DNA of 64,000 nt from Neobacillus cucumis (GCF_016908975.1 NZ_JAFBEX010000025.1:1-64000), one strand, 5' to 3'. Shown: positions 15,905 through 26,068, counted from the stretch's first letter. Numbers and translations are program-made. The notes: generated by a model from the sequence alone, not told the origin.

Positions 15905-17392
15905 TTATTCTGGTAAATTTGTTACATCCATTAAATAACGATCACACTCCCTAGCAGCACCTCTTCCTTCATTAATAGCCCAGACGATAAGACTTTGACC
16001 ACGACGAATATCACCGGCAGCAAAAACCCCTTCGATATTTGTTTTATATTTTCCATACTCCGCTTTTACATTTGACCGATTATCAGTCTCGACGTTCATT
16101 TTTTGAAGTAAATCCTGCTCTGGACCACTAAATCCAATCGCGAGTAATACTAACTGAGCTGGCCAGATTTTTTCTGTACCAGGAATTTCTTTTCGAATTC
16201 GCTGCCCATTTTCATCGGTTGTCGTTTCAACGTTAATAGTATGAATTTCTTTGACATTCCCAAACTCATCCCCTACAAACTTTTTCGTCATCACGGCATA
16301 GGCTCGAGGATCTTCACCAAATGTGGCTGCGGCTTCTTTTTGGCCATACTCCACTCGATGGATAACGGGCCATTGTGGCCATGGATTGTCATCTACCCGA
16401 TCTTCACCTTTTTTCTCATAAATATCAAACTGTGTTAAGCTTTTACATTTATGACGAACAGAAGTAGCCAAACAATCTACACCTGTATCCCCGCCGCCAA
16501 TGACAACCACATCTTTATCTTTAGCTGAAATAAAATCACCGTTATCAAGGTTTGAATCTAATAAACTTTTGGTATTGGCATGGAGAAAATCCATGGCAAA
16601 ATGGATCCCTTTCAGCTCTCTTCCTTCTACTTTTACGTCACGAGGTTTTGTTGCACCGCCACATAGAACAATCGCATCAAATCCTGATTGTAATTCTGAA
16701 ATTGGATAATCTTTTCCAACGTCTGTATTTGTCACAAACGTAATCCCCTCTGCCTTAAGAAGATTGACTCTTCTCTCGACAACAGAGTAAGGAAGCTTCA
16801 TTTCAGGAATCCCATACGTTAACAGCCCCCCAACACGATCATGACGTTCGAAAACTGTGACATAGTGTCCTGCTTTATTGAGTTGGGCAGCGCATGCCAA
16901 CCCAGCCGGACCTGAACCAACAACTGCCACCTTTTTATCCGTTCGAGTCTCTGGAGGCTCCGGATTCACCCACCCTTCCTTAAAGCCTCGATTAATGATT
17001 TCTAACTCGATTGTCCGGATTGCAACCGCCGGCTCATTAATCCCAAGTACACATGCTCCTTCACATGGAGCCGGACAAGCAAGTCCAGTAAATTCAGGGA
17101 AGTTATTCATTTTATGTTCTCTCTTCAGGGCTTCCTCCCATTGGCCTTGGTAAACTAAATCATTCCACTCCGGTATGAGGTGATGGACGGGACAACCTGA
17201 TGTCATCCCGTTTATCATGATTCCAGTATGACAAGTTGGAATCCCGCAATCCATACAACGAGCACCTTGTTCTTTTAATTCATGTTCTTCAAGAGGTGAC
17301 GTATAAACGTCCCAATCAGCCGTGCGTCTTTTAGGGTCACGTTCCGGCCTTGATTGTCGTTCATAGTCCATAAAACCAGTTGGTTTTCCCAT
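15905..17392 (-). CDS. gltD: Glutamate synthase (NADPH) small subunit
   Basis: This 495-residue subunit passes electrons from NADPH to the large subunit. The N-terminal domain has two cysteine clusters for 4Fe-4S centres (CMDCGIPTCH and CPAPCEGACVLG). It is followed by an FAD-binding GSGPAGLACA (about 157) and an NADPH-binding GGGDTGVDCLA (about 300). The closing FAD motif is GVFAAGDIRRGQSL. Length is normal. GAGGGTGA precedes the ATG. It starts four bases after the large-subunit stop and is followed by a strong terminator. B. subtilis calls the equivalent gene gltB. Confidence 0.96.
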   Translation of the reverse strand: MGKPTGFMDYERQSRPERDPKRRTADWDVYTSPLEEHELKEQGARCMDCGIPTCHTGIMINGMTSGCPVHHLIPEWNDLVYQGQWEEALKREHKMNNFPEFTGLACPAPCEGACVLGINEPAVAIRTIELEIINRGFKEGWVNPEPPETRTDKKVAVVGSGPAGLACAAQLNKAGHYVTVFERHDRVGGLLTYGIPEMKLPYSVVERRVNLLKAEGITFVTNTDVGKDYPISELQSGFDAIVLCGGATKPRDVKVEGRELKGIHFAMDFLHANTKSLLDSNLDNGDFISAKDKDVVVIGGGDTGVDCLATSVRHKCKSLTQFDIYEKKGEDRVDDNPWPQWPVIHRVEYGQKEAAATFGEDPRAYAVMTKKFVGDEFGNVKEIHTINVETTTDENGQRIRKEIPGTEKIWPAQLVLLAIGFSGPEQDLLQKMNVETDNRSNVKAEYGKYKTNIEGVFAAGDIRRGQSLIVWAINEGRGAARECDRYLMDVTNLPE

Positions 17393-17395
17393 CGT

Positions 17396-20300
17396 TCACC
17401 CTCCCTCTTTTATTGCTTCCACTGCTTTTTGACTTTCTTCAAATGCCCGAAGTGCTGCTTGATTTTCACTCAACCCAGCTGCTTGCAGGCCTTTAATTCG
17501 CTCTTGCATCTCCAAATAGTCTTTCGGAATAACACGGACGAATTTCTTGCTCATGTCTGCCCAGCTAGTTAACACACTCTCCCCAAGGGGACTATGCGTA
17601 TATTGAACATGCTTTTCAATCATTTGGTGGACAAGTTGGAGTTCCGACTCATCTTGGATGGGATCGAGATAAACTTGAGCCTGATTACATTTGACTCGAA
17701 AATCGTTTGTCATATCCAAGACATACGCAACCCCACCTGACATACCGGCTGCGAAGTTTTTCCCTGTTTCCCCCAGTACAATCACTGTTCCACCTGTCAT
17801 GTATTCACAACCGTGGTCACCCATACCTTCTACGACCACATTTGCTCCGCTATTCCTCACACAAAAGCGCTCTCCGGCAATTCCGCTGATATAAGCTTCT
17901 CCTGCCGTTGCTCCGTAAAAGGCAACGTTTCCGATAATGATATTATTTTCCCAGGTAAAGGTAGCCCTCCGAGAAGGGCGAACAATAATTTTCCCCCCTG
18001 ATAACCCTTTACCGATAAAATCATTGGCATCTCCTACTAGTCTCATCGTTAATCCGGGTGGAATAAAGGCAGCAAAGCTTTGTCCGGCAGAGCCTGTAAA
18101 AGTTAGATGAATCGTATCCTCAGGCAGCCCCTTGGCACCATATCGTTTTGTTATTTCACTCCCTAACATGGTCCCAGCGACTCGGTTAATGTTCCGTATC
18201 GACAAAGTCGCCTTAATAGGTTCCTGGTTTTCGAGCGCTTCTTTACATAAAGGGATTAACTCTTGTTTATCCATTGTTTTATCAAGTCCATGAACCTGTT
18301 CAACCGTGGCATAACGGCTGGTATTTTTCGGAACTTCAGGCTGATAGAGAAGAGCAGAAAGATTTACTCCTTTTGCTTTCCAATGGTCAATGGCTTGATG
18401 TGTCTCTAAAACATCGGTCCTTCCAATCATTTCATTGACAGTGCGGAATCCGAGTTCGGCCATAAACTCTCTTACTTCCATGGCGATGAACCTCATAAAG
18501 TTGACTACATGCTTCGGTTCCCCCGTAAATTTTTTCCGTAACTCGGGGTTTTGTGTGGCAACGCCTACTGGACAAGTATCGAGGTGGCATACCCGCATGA
18601 TGATACAACCTAATACAACTAACGGTGCCGTTGAAAATCCATATTCCTCTGCCCCAAGTAAGGCAGCAATGACAACATCCCGGCCCGTCATCAATTTCCC
18701 ATCCGTTTCCACGACGATTCGATCACGAAGACGATTTAACAGCAATGTTTGATGTGTTTCGGCTAAGCCTAGTTCCCACGGCAATCCTGCATGCTTTAAG
18801 CTTGTTCTTGGCGCAGCCCCCGTTCCGCCGTCATATCCACTAATCAGAACCACATCGGCTCTTCCTTTGGCAACACCTGCTGCAATGGTTCCGACACCGG
18901 CCTCCGATACAAGCTTGACACTAATTCTGGCGGATGGATTGGCATTTTTTAAGTTATGAATTAATTCGGCCAAGTCTTCAATGGAATAAATATCATGGTG
19001 TGGAGGCGGTGAAATCAATCCTACGCCAGGTGTTGAGCCCCTTACCTCGGCAATCCATGGATATACTTTTTTTCCGGGAAGATGTCCCCCTTCTCCCGGC
19101 TTGGCACCTTGGGCAACCTTAATCTGGATTTCATCCGCATTTACAAGATAATAACTAGATACTCCGAATCGGCCAGAAGCAACTTGTTTAATCGCACTGC
19201 GCCTTGATTGTCCATTTGGATCAGGTGTAAATCTGTCAGGGTCCTCTCCACCTTCTCCAGAGTTGCTTTTTGCACCAATTTTGTTCATGGCAATGGCAAG
19301 TGATTCGTGAGCTTCACGACTAATGGAACCGTATGACATCGCTCCCGTCTTAAACCTCTTACAAATTTCTTCAATAGATTCCACTTCGTCAATTGGTATC
19401 GATTCTCGTTTTTTGAACGATAACAAGCCGCGAATGGATTGAAGATTGTCGCTAGGATCCGTCAATAATGCTGAATACTCTTTAAAAAGTTTATAATTAT
19501 TCGTTCGGCAAGCTTGCTGTAAAAGATGAATGGTCCGCGGGTTGTATTGATGATCCTCTCCGTCATGGCGCCACTGAAAATCATCACCTGAATCCAATGT
19601 CCTCTCTCCACCTCTTGCCTGTGCAAATGCTCGTTTATGCCTCATCATCACTTCTTCGGCAATGATACCCAACCCAATACCTTCAATTCGTGAAGCTGTC
19701 CCAGTAAAATATTTCTCGATCACGCCTTGATCAATCCCGATTGCCTCAAATATTTGTGCCCCAATATAACTTTGAATGGTTGATATCCCCATTTTCGATA
19801 ATACCTTAACGATTCCATCGGTTGCTGTCAAAATGTATGTGTTAATAGCCTTATCAACTTCTGTTTCGCGTATATCACCGATTTCAATCAAGCCCCTTAG
19901 AGACTCAAAGGCCAAATAAGGATTGATAGCTTCTGCCCCGAAACCAAGTAATGCACTGAAATGATGGACCTCTCTTGGTTCTGCCGATTCAACAATGATG
20001 CTTACCTTTGATCGTGTTCCTTTTCGAATGAGATGATGATGCAATCCCGAGACTGCGAGCAGAGCTGGCAACGCGGCATACTCGGCATCGACTCCGCGAT
20101 CAGATAAAACTAGTAAAGAAATACCATTGTTAATGGCAGTGTCGGCTTTCAAAAATAAGCTATCTAAAATTTTATTAAAATCAGGTGGATTGGCTTCAAC
20201 AGGAAACAGAATGGATAGAGTTTCTGTTTTAAAGCTGGAATAATGAATTTTTTCTAACTGCCGATTCGTCAAAATCGGTGTCTGAAGCTGAATTTGTTGA

Positions 20301-21991
20301 CAACTTTCAGGCTCAGGTTTAATTATGTTTTTCTGTGGTCCAATTGTTGTTATAACCGAAGTAATAATCTTCTCCCGAATGGCATCAATCGGCGGATTGG
20401 TTACCTGGGCAAAAAGCTGTTTGAAATAGTTATAGAGCAACTGTGGTCTATTTGATAAAACAGCAAGGGGAGAATCATACCCCATCGATCCAATGGGATC
20501 ATGCTTATCTGTAACCATCGGCTTCAAAATTTTATTGAGGTCTTCGTTTGTATACCCAAATGCAAGTTGCTGTTTGAGTCGTTCATCTGTATGAATAACT
20601 TGTTGATGACTGTGCGTTTCAGGCAGATCATCAATATCAACTAAATGTTCTACTAACCAATCTTTATACCGATTCTCTGAGGCGATTTGCCTTTTAATAT
20701 CTTCATCCGGAATAATTTTGCCCTTTTCCAAATCAACAAGGAGCATTTTCCCTGGGAGAAGTCTGCCTTTATATTCAATATCCTCAACAAAAATATCCAA
20801 TGCGCCTACCTCAGAACCCAAAACTATCATACCGTCTTTTGTTACATAATAACGGGCAGGACGGAGCCCATTCCGATCAAGACATGCCCCGATTTGTTTT
20901 CCATTCGTAAATACAACAGCAGCAGGACCATCCCATGGCTCCATTAAACAGCTATGAAATTGATAGAATGCCTTCTTGGCCTCATCCATTGTTTCATCAT
21001 ATACCCATGGCTCGGGAATCATCATCATCGCTGTATGCGCAAGTGAACGTCCTGAAAGATGCAGAAATTCAAAACAATTATCAAACATGGAAGAATCACT
21101 GCCCTCCGTATCGATGACCGGAAATAACTTTTGATAATCTTTGTCTCGAAATAACTCAGATTCACAAAGAGCCTCTCTAGCCTGCATCCATTTGACATTT
21201 CCTTTTATCGTATTAAATTCTCCATTATGGATGGTAAATCGGTTTGGATGAGCTCTTTCCCAGCTAGGAAATGTGTTTGTACTAAATCGCGAATGAACAA
21301 GGGCCAGTGCAGACTTAAAATCACGATGATTTAAGTCAACATAAAAGGAATCCAGCTGTTCAGGAATTAACATGCCTTTATAGACAATGGTTCTTGAGGA
21401 TAAACTGCAAACATACATCCCTTCTTGATGTTCCTTATCTGAAGGGCATACTTCTTTTTCTAACCGTTTACGGATCACATATAATTTTCTTTCGAAATCA
21501 TTTTGATCATGTGGATTAAGAGAAGAAGCAATAAACATTTGACGGATAAACGGTTTTGATTTTTTGGCCATGTCACCAACAAAAGAATCATTAACCGGAA
21601 CAGTCCTCCAACCTAGAAAGACTTGCTCTTCCTCTTTAATAACGTTTTCAATTTGTTTTTGGGTTTTTTTTCTAACTTCTGGATCCTGTGGTAAAAAGAT
21701 CATACCAATCCCGTATTTACCCTCTTCAGGGAGTTCAATATTTTCTTTATCACATTGTTTCTCAAAAAAAGAATGAGGAATTTGAGTCAGAATCCCTGCT
21801 CCATCCCCGGTACTCGTGTCTGCGGATTGTCCACCCCTGTGTTCTAAATTACATAAAATCGTGATAGCATAATCCACAATGTCGTGTGACTTTTTTCCAT
21901 TAATATTAGCGACCATTCCAATTCCACAAGCTTCATGTTCATATTCAGGGTGATATAAACCTTGCGGACCAGGATACCCAGGCTTTTTCAT
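17396..21991 (-). CDS. gltB: Glutamate synthase (NADPH) large subunit
   Basis: This 1531-residue enzyme makes two glutamates from glutamine and 2-oxoglutarate. A short propeptide precedes the N-terminal nucleophile in EHEACGIGM (Cys about 22), which starts the class II glutaminase domain. Next come the central domain, the FMN-binding TIM barrel (KSNSGEGGEDPDR, VKLVSEAGVGTIAAGVAKG, SGYDGGTGAAPRTS), a 3Fe-4S Cys cluster (CIIMRVCHLDTCPVGVATQ), and the C-terminal beta-helix with repeated GxxGxxG turns. The ribosome binding site is weak (AAGAAGG). B. subtilis names it gltA. The divergent regulator gltC is not next to it here. Confidence 0.96.
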   Translation of the reverse strand: MKKPGYPGPQGLYHPEYEHEACGIGMVANINGKKSHDIVDYAITILCNLEHRGGQSADTSTGDGAGILTQIPHSFFEKQCDKENIELPEEGKYGIGMIFLPQDPEVRKKTQKQIENVIKEEEQVFLGWRTVPVNDSFVGDMAKKSKPFIRQMFIASSLNPHDQNDFERKLYVIRKRLEKEVCPSDKEHQEGMYVCSLSSRTIVYKGMLIPEQLDSFYVDLNHRDFKSALALVHSRFSTNTFPSWERAHPNRFTIHNGEFNTIKGNVKWMQAREALCESELFRDKDYQKLFPVIDTEGSDSSMFDNCFEFLHLSGRSLAHTAMMMIPEPWVYDETMDEAKKAFYQFHSCLMEPWDGPAAVVFTNGKQIGACLDRNGLRPARYYVTKDGMIVLGSEVGALDIFVEDIEYKGRLLPGKMLLVDLEKGKIIPDEDIKRQIASENRYKDWLVEHLVDIDDLPETHSHQQVIHTDERLKQQLAFGYTNEDLNKILKPMVTDKHDPIGSMGYDSPLAVLSNRPQLLYNYFKQLFAQVTNPPIDAIREKIITSVITTIGPQKNIIKPEPESCQQIQLQTPILTNRQLEKIHYSSFKTETLSILFPVEANPPDFNKILDSLFLKADTAINNGISLLVLSDRGVDAEYAALPALLAVSGLHHHLIRKGTRSKVSIIVESAEPREVHHFSALLGFGAEAINPYLAFESLRGLIEIGDIRETEVDKAINTYILTATDGIVKVLSKMGISTIQSYIGAQIFEAIGIDQGVIEKYFTGTASRIEGIGLGIIAEEVMMRHKRAFAQARGGERTLDSGDDFQWRHDGEDHQYNPRTIHLLQQACRTNNYKLFKEYSALLTDPSDNLQSIRGLLSFKKRESIPIDEVESIEEICKRFKTGAMSYGSISREAHESLAIAMNKIGAKSNSGEGGEDPDRFTPDPNGQSRRSAIKQVASGRFGVSSYYLVNADEIQIKVAQGAKPGEGGHLPGKKVYPWIAEVRGSTPGVGLISPPPHHDIYSIEDLAELIHNLKNANPSARISVKLVSEAGVGTIAAGVAKGRADVVLISGYDGGTGAAPRTSLKHAGLPWELGLAETHQTLLLNRLRDRIVVETDGKLMTGRDVVIAALLGAEEYGFSTAPLVVLGCIIMRVCHLDTCPVGVATQNPELRKKFTGEPKHVVNFMRFIAMEVREFMAELGFRTVNEMIGRTDVLETHQAIDHWKAKGVNLSALLYQPEVPKNTSRYATVEQVHGLDKTMDKQELIPLCKEALENQEPIKATLSIRNINRVAGTMLGSEITKRYGAKGLPEDTIHLTFTGSAGQSFAAFIPPGLTMRLVGDANDFIGKGLSGGKIIVRPSRRATFTWENNIIIGNVAFYGATAGEAYISGIAGERFCVRNSGANVVVEGMGDHGCEYMTGGTVIVLGETGKNFAAGMSGGVAYVLDMTNDFRVKCNQAQVYLDPIQDESELQLVHQMIEKHVQYTHSPLGESVLTSWADMSKKFVRVIPKDYLEMQERIKGLQAAGLSENQAALRAFEESQKAVEAIKEGG

Positions 21992-22415
21992 AACAACATC
22001 CCTTCTTAAAGAACTTGTATTCTATGATTAAGTAGACCTGCTATGTACAACTTTTACTTGGTAAAATATTTTTCACATAAAATATAGTGTATACATTCCA
22101 TTTCTATATATCCAATTTCATAAAAAATTCATCGCTGTTAAAACCGATTTATTGAAAATATCTAAACAAAATTCTCGTTTAAAAAATGAGAAGAACCTTT
22201 TTCAGCCTACCGCAATACTGTTACACACAAGAATAATAAAAAGAGCCTCCCTAGAAGAAAAGACTCTTTACTCATTTTTGCCATCCTTTTATTTATCTAT
22301 TTTTACAAGCAGAGAACAGCACTCCACATGTGTGGAATGTCGATCACCACATTAGCCTACAAAATAAATCCGTTTTCTTGAGTCGGCATTTATATTATTT
22401 TAAAGATAAGATCTT
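21992..22415. other. gltB upstream region, no gene seen
   Basis: The first 150 bases upstream of gltB (minus strand) are AT-rich and must hold its promoter. Further on, TCCACA-TG-TGTGGA (22322-22335) is a clean dyad of unknown role, and AAAGAG/CTCTTT flank a weak hairpin near 22239-22268. No convincing reading frame is visible. Confidence 0.45.
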
Positions 22416-22568
22416 TTATTCTTGATCTAATACTCCAGTTGTCTCTTGTGATGACATTTGTTTTTGTGCTTTGGCAACAGGGTTGTTTTCATGGTTGAAT
22501 TCATTGACTTCACTGAATTTTTTGATGTCTTCCTGTTCTTTTTTCGTCACAGCTTGCGTATTATCCAT
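22416..22568 (-). CDS. Small hydrophilic protein, unknown function
   Basis: This 50-residue charged protein (starting MDNTQAVTKKEQEDIKK) is rich in Glu, Asn and Gln and lacks hydrophobic segments. The frame is open to 22601, but GGGAGGG lies seven bases before the ATG at 22568. The composition resembles small spore-associated proteins of Bacillus, but I do not recognise a named family. Confidence 0.6.
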   Translation of the reverse strand: MDNTQAVTKKEQEDIKKFSEVNEFNHENNPVAKAQKQMSSQETTGVLDQE

Positions 22569-22622
22569 ATTTATCCCTCCCGCCAGTAACTTTTTAAACA
22601 ATATCTATGCGCTCCAATGTTG

Positions 22623-22660
22623 AAAAAGGAATAAACCATTCCATAGGTTTATTCCTTTTA
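22623..22660 (-). terminator. Rho-independent terminator
   Basis: AAAAGGAATAAACC and GGTTTATTCCTTTT form a perfect stem, located just after the stop codon of the CBS gene on the minus strand. Confidence 0.85.
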
Positions 22661-22678
22661 AATAATTTTGAAAATTAT

Positions 22679-23101
22679 CTATTGAAGTGATTGAGAAATA
22701 TGACTTAACGCATCCCCTGCTTCATTAATATGAATGTCAACGGTTGCCAGGTCACCAATAGCACACATTCCAACCAATTCTCCATTTTGAACCACAGGGA
22801 TACGGCGGATTTGATTCTCGGACATCATACGAGCACATTCATGGGCATCTGTTTCCGGAGAACAGGTAATTACTTCTGATGTCATAATCTCATGGCAATG
22901 GATTGAGCTACAGTTTTTTTCATCTGCAACACAGTTAAGGACAATATCACGGTCAGTAATCATTCCCACCACTTTTTTATCCTCACAAACCGGTACGGAA
23001 CCACAATTAATATCACGCATAATTTTTGCTGCGGCTGTTACTGGCTCGTGCAGTGTACATACCTTTACATCTTTGGACATTATATCTTGTACGGTTGTCA
23101 T
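22679..23101 (-). CDS. CBS-domain pair protein
   Basis: This 140-residue cytoplasmic protein consists of two CBS domains (about 1-60 and 65-125): TVQDIMSKDV with GSVPVCEDKKVVGMITDRDI, and EIMTSEVITCSP with IRRIPVVQNGELVGMCAIGD. Tandem CBS modules bind adenine nucleotides. It resembles B. subtilis YhcV. Seven cysteines are unusual for a protein of this size. GGGAGG precedes the ATG. It is probably monocistronic, given the terminator below it and debris above. Confidence 0.88.
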   Translation of the reverse strand: MTTVQDIMSKDVKVCTLHEPVTAAAKIMRDINCGSVPVCEDKKVVGMITDRDIVLNCVADEKNCSSIHCHEIMTSEVITCSPETDAHECARMMSENQIRRIPVVQNGELVGMCAIGDLATVDIHINEAGDALSHISQSLQ

Positions 23102-23186
23102 TTTTTCTTCCTCCCTTTTCGGTTAAAATCATTGACTAATGTATTTTCTCCATTCAGACTGAAAATATTACTATTTTTATTCCAAG

Positions 23187-23286
23187 AGACGCTCCCATTT
23201 CAGAAATTGCCAAACTTGGAGTCATGCACTTTTCAACAGCCTTTAATTTCTCAAAAAAGTTGGAAAACCAAGGATTTCAGCAATTA
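23187..23286 (+). pseudogene. Duplicated internal fragment of the hpr gene
   Basis: About 100 bases match 41916-42015 inside hpr with roughly seven differences by hand alignment. The fragment encodes the DNA-binding helices (DAPISEIAKLGVMH, FNFSKKLENQG). Sequence before and after does not match hpr, so it is a partial copy. No frame with a start codon includes it. Confidence 0.85.
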
Positions 23287-23361
23287 TAATGATTCTGCTT
23301 TAGTTTGTTCTTTTTATTCAGCTTTACGCACTTAAGTTTTTTTCGAGACAATAATATAAAG

Positions 23362-23776
23362 TTTCACAAACTGATGATGAAACGAAACAAATTGATGCTA
23401 AGACAGTAAACAGGCATAAATCCTCCCTACGCTCTTTGTTTAAATACCTAACAATAGAAAATGAAGTAGCAAACAATGAACCCTATTTTCATAAAAATAT
23501 TATGCAAAAAATTGAAGTAACCAAAGTAAAACAGATTTTTAATGAAGGTGCTAAACAATTAACAGATAAGATCTTTATTGGAGATAAGGATTTAGAATTT
23601 TTGGATTATATTAAAAGTGAATATGAGAGCTCCCTTTCCCCTTCTCAACTTAAGTATTTTAAACGAGATAGAGAGCGAAATATTAGTATCATTTCTCTTT
23701 TTTAGGAACTGGAATTCGGGTAAATGAGTTATCAAATCTAAGGATTAAAGATATTGATTTTACTTCAAAAGAATAA
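23362..23776 (+). pseudogene. xerS: XerS-like tyrosine recombinase remnant with a frameshift
   Basis: The frame reads TVNRHKSSLRSLFKYLTIEN, NEPYFHKNIMQKIEV and LSPSQLKYFKRDRERNISII, matching the core-binding domain and start of the catalytic domain of XerS. A one-base loss in a T run near 23695-23702 shifts the frame; in the next frame it continues as GTGIRVNELSNLRIKDIDF with the first catalytic Arg, then stops. The N-terminal 100 residues and the catalytic R-H-R-Y end are missing. Confidence 0.85.
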
Positions 23777-23959
23777 GTGTAACTAGAAAAGGGATTCGAA
23801 TCCTCTCTGGAACGCTAATAAACCCTTGAATCGGAAAAAATTTTTCTCTTTATCTGTTTATAGTGATACTTATAAAACAGCTGGATTGTCGCCATTATGC
23901 CATATTTTTGATCATAATCCCGTATCGTTGGTATTTTTTCTCCTTTTTTACTCACTATT

Positions 23960-24190
23960 TTGCCTTAATAATCCGTTCTTCGATTGCTTACATAATGGCA
24001 GAAGAGAGGATTTTTACATCTAATTTGGAATAAATATTAGAAATATAGTTTTTTACCGATCCAAGAGATAAATTTAATATGTAGTAACCTTTTGTTAAAA
24101 CAGCAAAGTTATGTCCTATACTATAAGCTCGATAGATTGTTTGAATTCCATAAACACCTACATATTCACCATTAATAAAAATTAGAAATT
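23960..24190 (-). pseudogene. PAS end and LuxR-type helix-turn-helix remnant
   Basis: On the minus strand a frame reads IFINGEYVGVYGIQTIYRA, like the end of a PAS domain, and continues into LSLGSVKNYISNIYSKLDV, which is the DNA-recognition helix region of a LuxR/NarL response regulator, then a stop and AIEERIIKA. These pieces come from two different gene ends joined by deletion. No complete domain remains. Confidence 0.6.
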
Positions 24191-24192
24191 CT

Positions 24193-24477
24193 TTATATAT
24201 TTACGAGTTTCCCATTTTTATTTAATATTTCACAGTCAAAACTTTGATTGTTACCTTCAACTATTTTTAGATAATGATTATATATTATTTCTATGTCATT
24301 AAATGAAACTAATTTAAGGAAACTTATAGATTTGGCTTCCTCTGCCGTATATCCCGTCAGGCTTGTACAAGAGGGATTTATAAAAATAAGAAATCCGGTA
24401 ATATCTATAACAAAAAAGGATTTGGAGCTTTTAAGGTTTTTATTTTCCCTTGCTTCTTTAATAAAATTCTCTAGCAA
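24193..24477 (-). pseudogene. Truncated PAS domain of a signalling protein
   Basis: Ninety-four codons encode the first part of a PAS domain (SFFVIDITGFLIFINPSCTS followed by LTGYTAEEAKS and NDIEIIYNHYLKIVEG) and stop after NKNGKLVNI, where the last PAS strand should continue. That strand (FINGEYVGVYGI) is found in another frame just downstream, so the gene has a frameshift as well as lost output domains. GGAG lies before the start. Confidence 0.65.
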
Positions 24478-24618
24478 TATTATGTTTTCTCCTTTTTATT
24501 TGAAAAACCTTTATCCAACAATCGCGCCCTTTAGCTGATTAAACCACAAAAGATGTTCAGCCTTCAATCATTGCAGAATCATCATACCCAGAAAAAATGT
24601 ATAATATATTTTTGTCCA

Positions 24619-24790
24619 TTAATAACCACATCGCATAGTAAGATGATTAAATACCTCACAAACGTCCTCTTGAGAGAAATTATTCTCGGATAAATAATGC
24701 ATATTTCTATATTCCTGAAATATTGGACTTTTATTTTTATTTTCTAATGAAACTAATACAACAGAAACGAAACTCCATAATTCTTCATAC
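24619..24790 (-). pseudogene. Possible coding remnant, unidentified
   Basis: An open stretch ends FQEYRNMHYLSENNFSQED, VCEVFNHLTMRCGY and stop. Residue use looks protein-like, but there is no start codon with a ribosome binding site. The family is not recognised. The rest of 24478-24858 holds nothing I can identify. Confidence 0.25.
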
Positions 24791-24858
24791 AAAATTTTTT
24801 AAAATAATCTCTTGTAACAAATACTATCTTTACATCCTGACAAAAAGGGAGAAAAGCC

Positions 24859-25089
24859 ATGAAAGTATTCGGAGTTTTTGTATTCATTCTTTTATTATCC
24901 GTTTTACTCATTTCATTAATGGACATTCTTTTAGGATTTAAGCTCTCTCACGCATTATTGCATTTAATCAACCCTTTTTGGGTAATAGAACCTGGAGAAT
25001 ATGTAATGATTGCGTTTCTTTTATTTATTACAATTGGCCAGCAAATCATGATAATTATAAAAAATTACAAACAAAAGGGTTCTAGTTAG
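24859..25089 (+). CDS. Small two-helix membrane protein beside the germination locus
   Basis: This 76-residue protein has two hydrophobic helices (about 4-28 and 48-68) and a basic C terminus KNYKQKGSS. AAAGGGAG lies seven bases before the ATG. The 3' end overlaps the end of a decayed germination permease gene by eight bases. The last 25 bases are repeated at about 26253-26278 next to the intact permease gene, so this gene's original place was probably convergent with gerB. The family is not recognised. Confidence 0.6.
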   Translation: MKVFGVFVFILLLSVLLISLMDILLGFKLSHALLHLINPFWVIEPGEYVMIAFLLFITIGQQIMIIIKNYKQKGSS

Positions 25090-26068
25090 CTTTCTCCTTA
25101 AAACGGTTGCGAATCAGAAGCATTATCAAGGGAATAATGATATGGAGAGCGATAGCAATTTCATGAGGGATGATACCTTCTTCCGTTTGTTCTGAAAAAT
25201 TGGAAGCCATCACCATTGATAAAAAAAATATTAATAACCCAATTGGTAAAACAATTTGTTGATGGTTTTTTAACTTGAACAAATCGACTATACCGATTAA
25301 AGGAACAATAAAAATAGATGGATGTTTTAAAAAACATCGTAATAAGAAAAGTAAAAACAACAATAGCATCAAGTCGTTGTAAAAACTCCATAATTAACCT
25401 TCCCGATGGTTGATAACAAAGGAAACGTCGATCTCTCCACTTCTTCGATACCAAGAACGGATATCTAAACTAACGGTCCAACTTAAGGCCAGGCCGCTTG
25501 AAATCAAGGCAGATAGCCACACTTTTTTCACTGATTCAGGTCAATTTAAGTAAGGAAGCAGCATCGTAAAAACAAGCATTTCTACAAAAGGGAAAACGAT
25601 TATGTGGAAAGGATGTTGTTATGATTGGTTTCCATCTAATTTCCAGAAATGGCAGTAAATTATTAAACTCGACATTACCTGAAACAAAGATCAAAAAATT
25701 TCCTACTACTCCAAAAAAAGAGTAATATGACAATCATTATTTCTGCTGTTCCCCCTACGACTTCAATTCCTAGATAAGGACATAACAAATAGCAAGTACC
25801 ATTAAGATCTTGATTCCCAATAACGATGTTTCTCGCATAGTCGATGAAAGAGCAATTCACCGAACTCACGTAGATTTCGGGCAGCAATATATATAAAGAA
25901 TAGGATGTATAACAATCCAATAACCCATCCCAGGTATTTACCAAATATTTTTCTGGCATATCCGGTAAGTGGTAGATTTGGATATTGACGAAAGTAATAA
26001 ATGAAAAATATGGGCATTGCCCCGCCCATTCCTAAAAGAATGGCTGGCCAGGCGCCTTTTTTGGCATG
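25082..26068 (-). pseudogene. Decayed tandem copy of the GerB-type germination permease
   Basis: Fragments in all three minus-strand frames match the intact permease at 26271-27380 in order: GAWPAILLGMGG, FRQYPNLPLTGYARKIFGKY, GLLYILFFIYIAARNLREFGELL, VGNFLIFVSGNVEFNNLLPF, FLQRLDAIVVFTFLITMFF and the C-terminal NRFKEKAN. Several frameshifts separate them. The copy lacks only about the first 30 residues. It is too diverged to be a recent duplication. Confidence 0.92.

Noticed and set aside
17691..21776. Many open frames opposite gltB
   Set aside because: They are antisense shadows of a highly conserved gene.
22322..22335. TCCACA-TG-TGTGGA dyad as a regulator site for gltB
   Set aside because: It is more than 300 bases from the gltB start and resembles no known GltC or TnrA site; left as an unassigned dyad.
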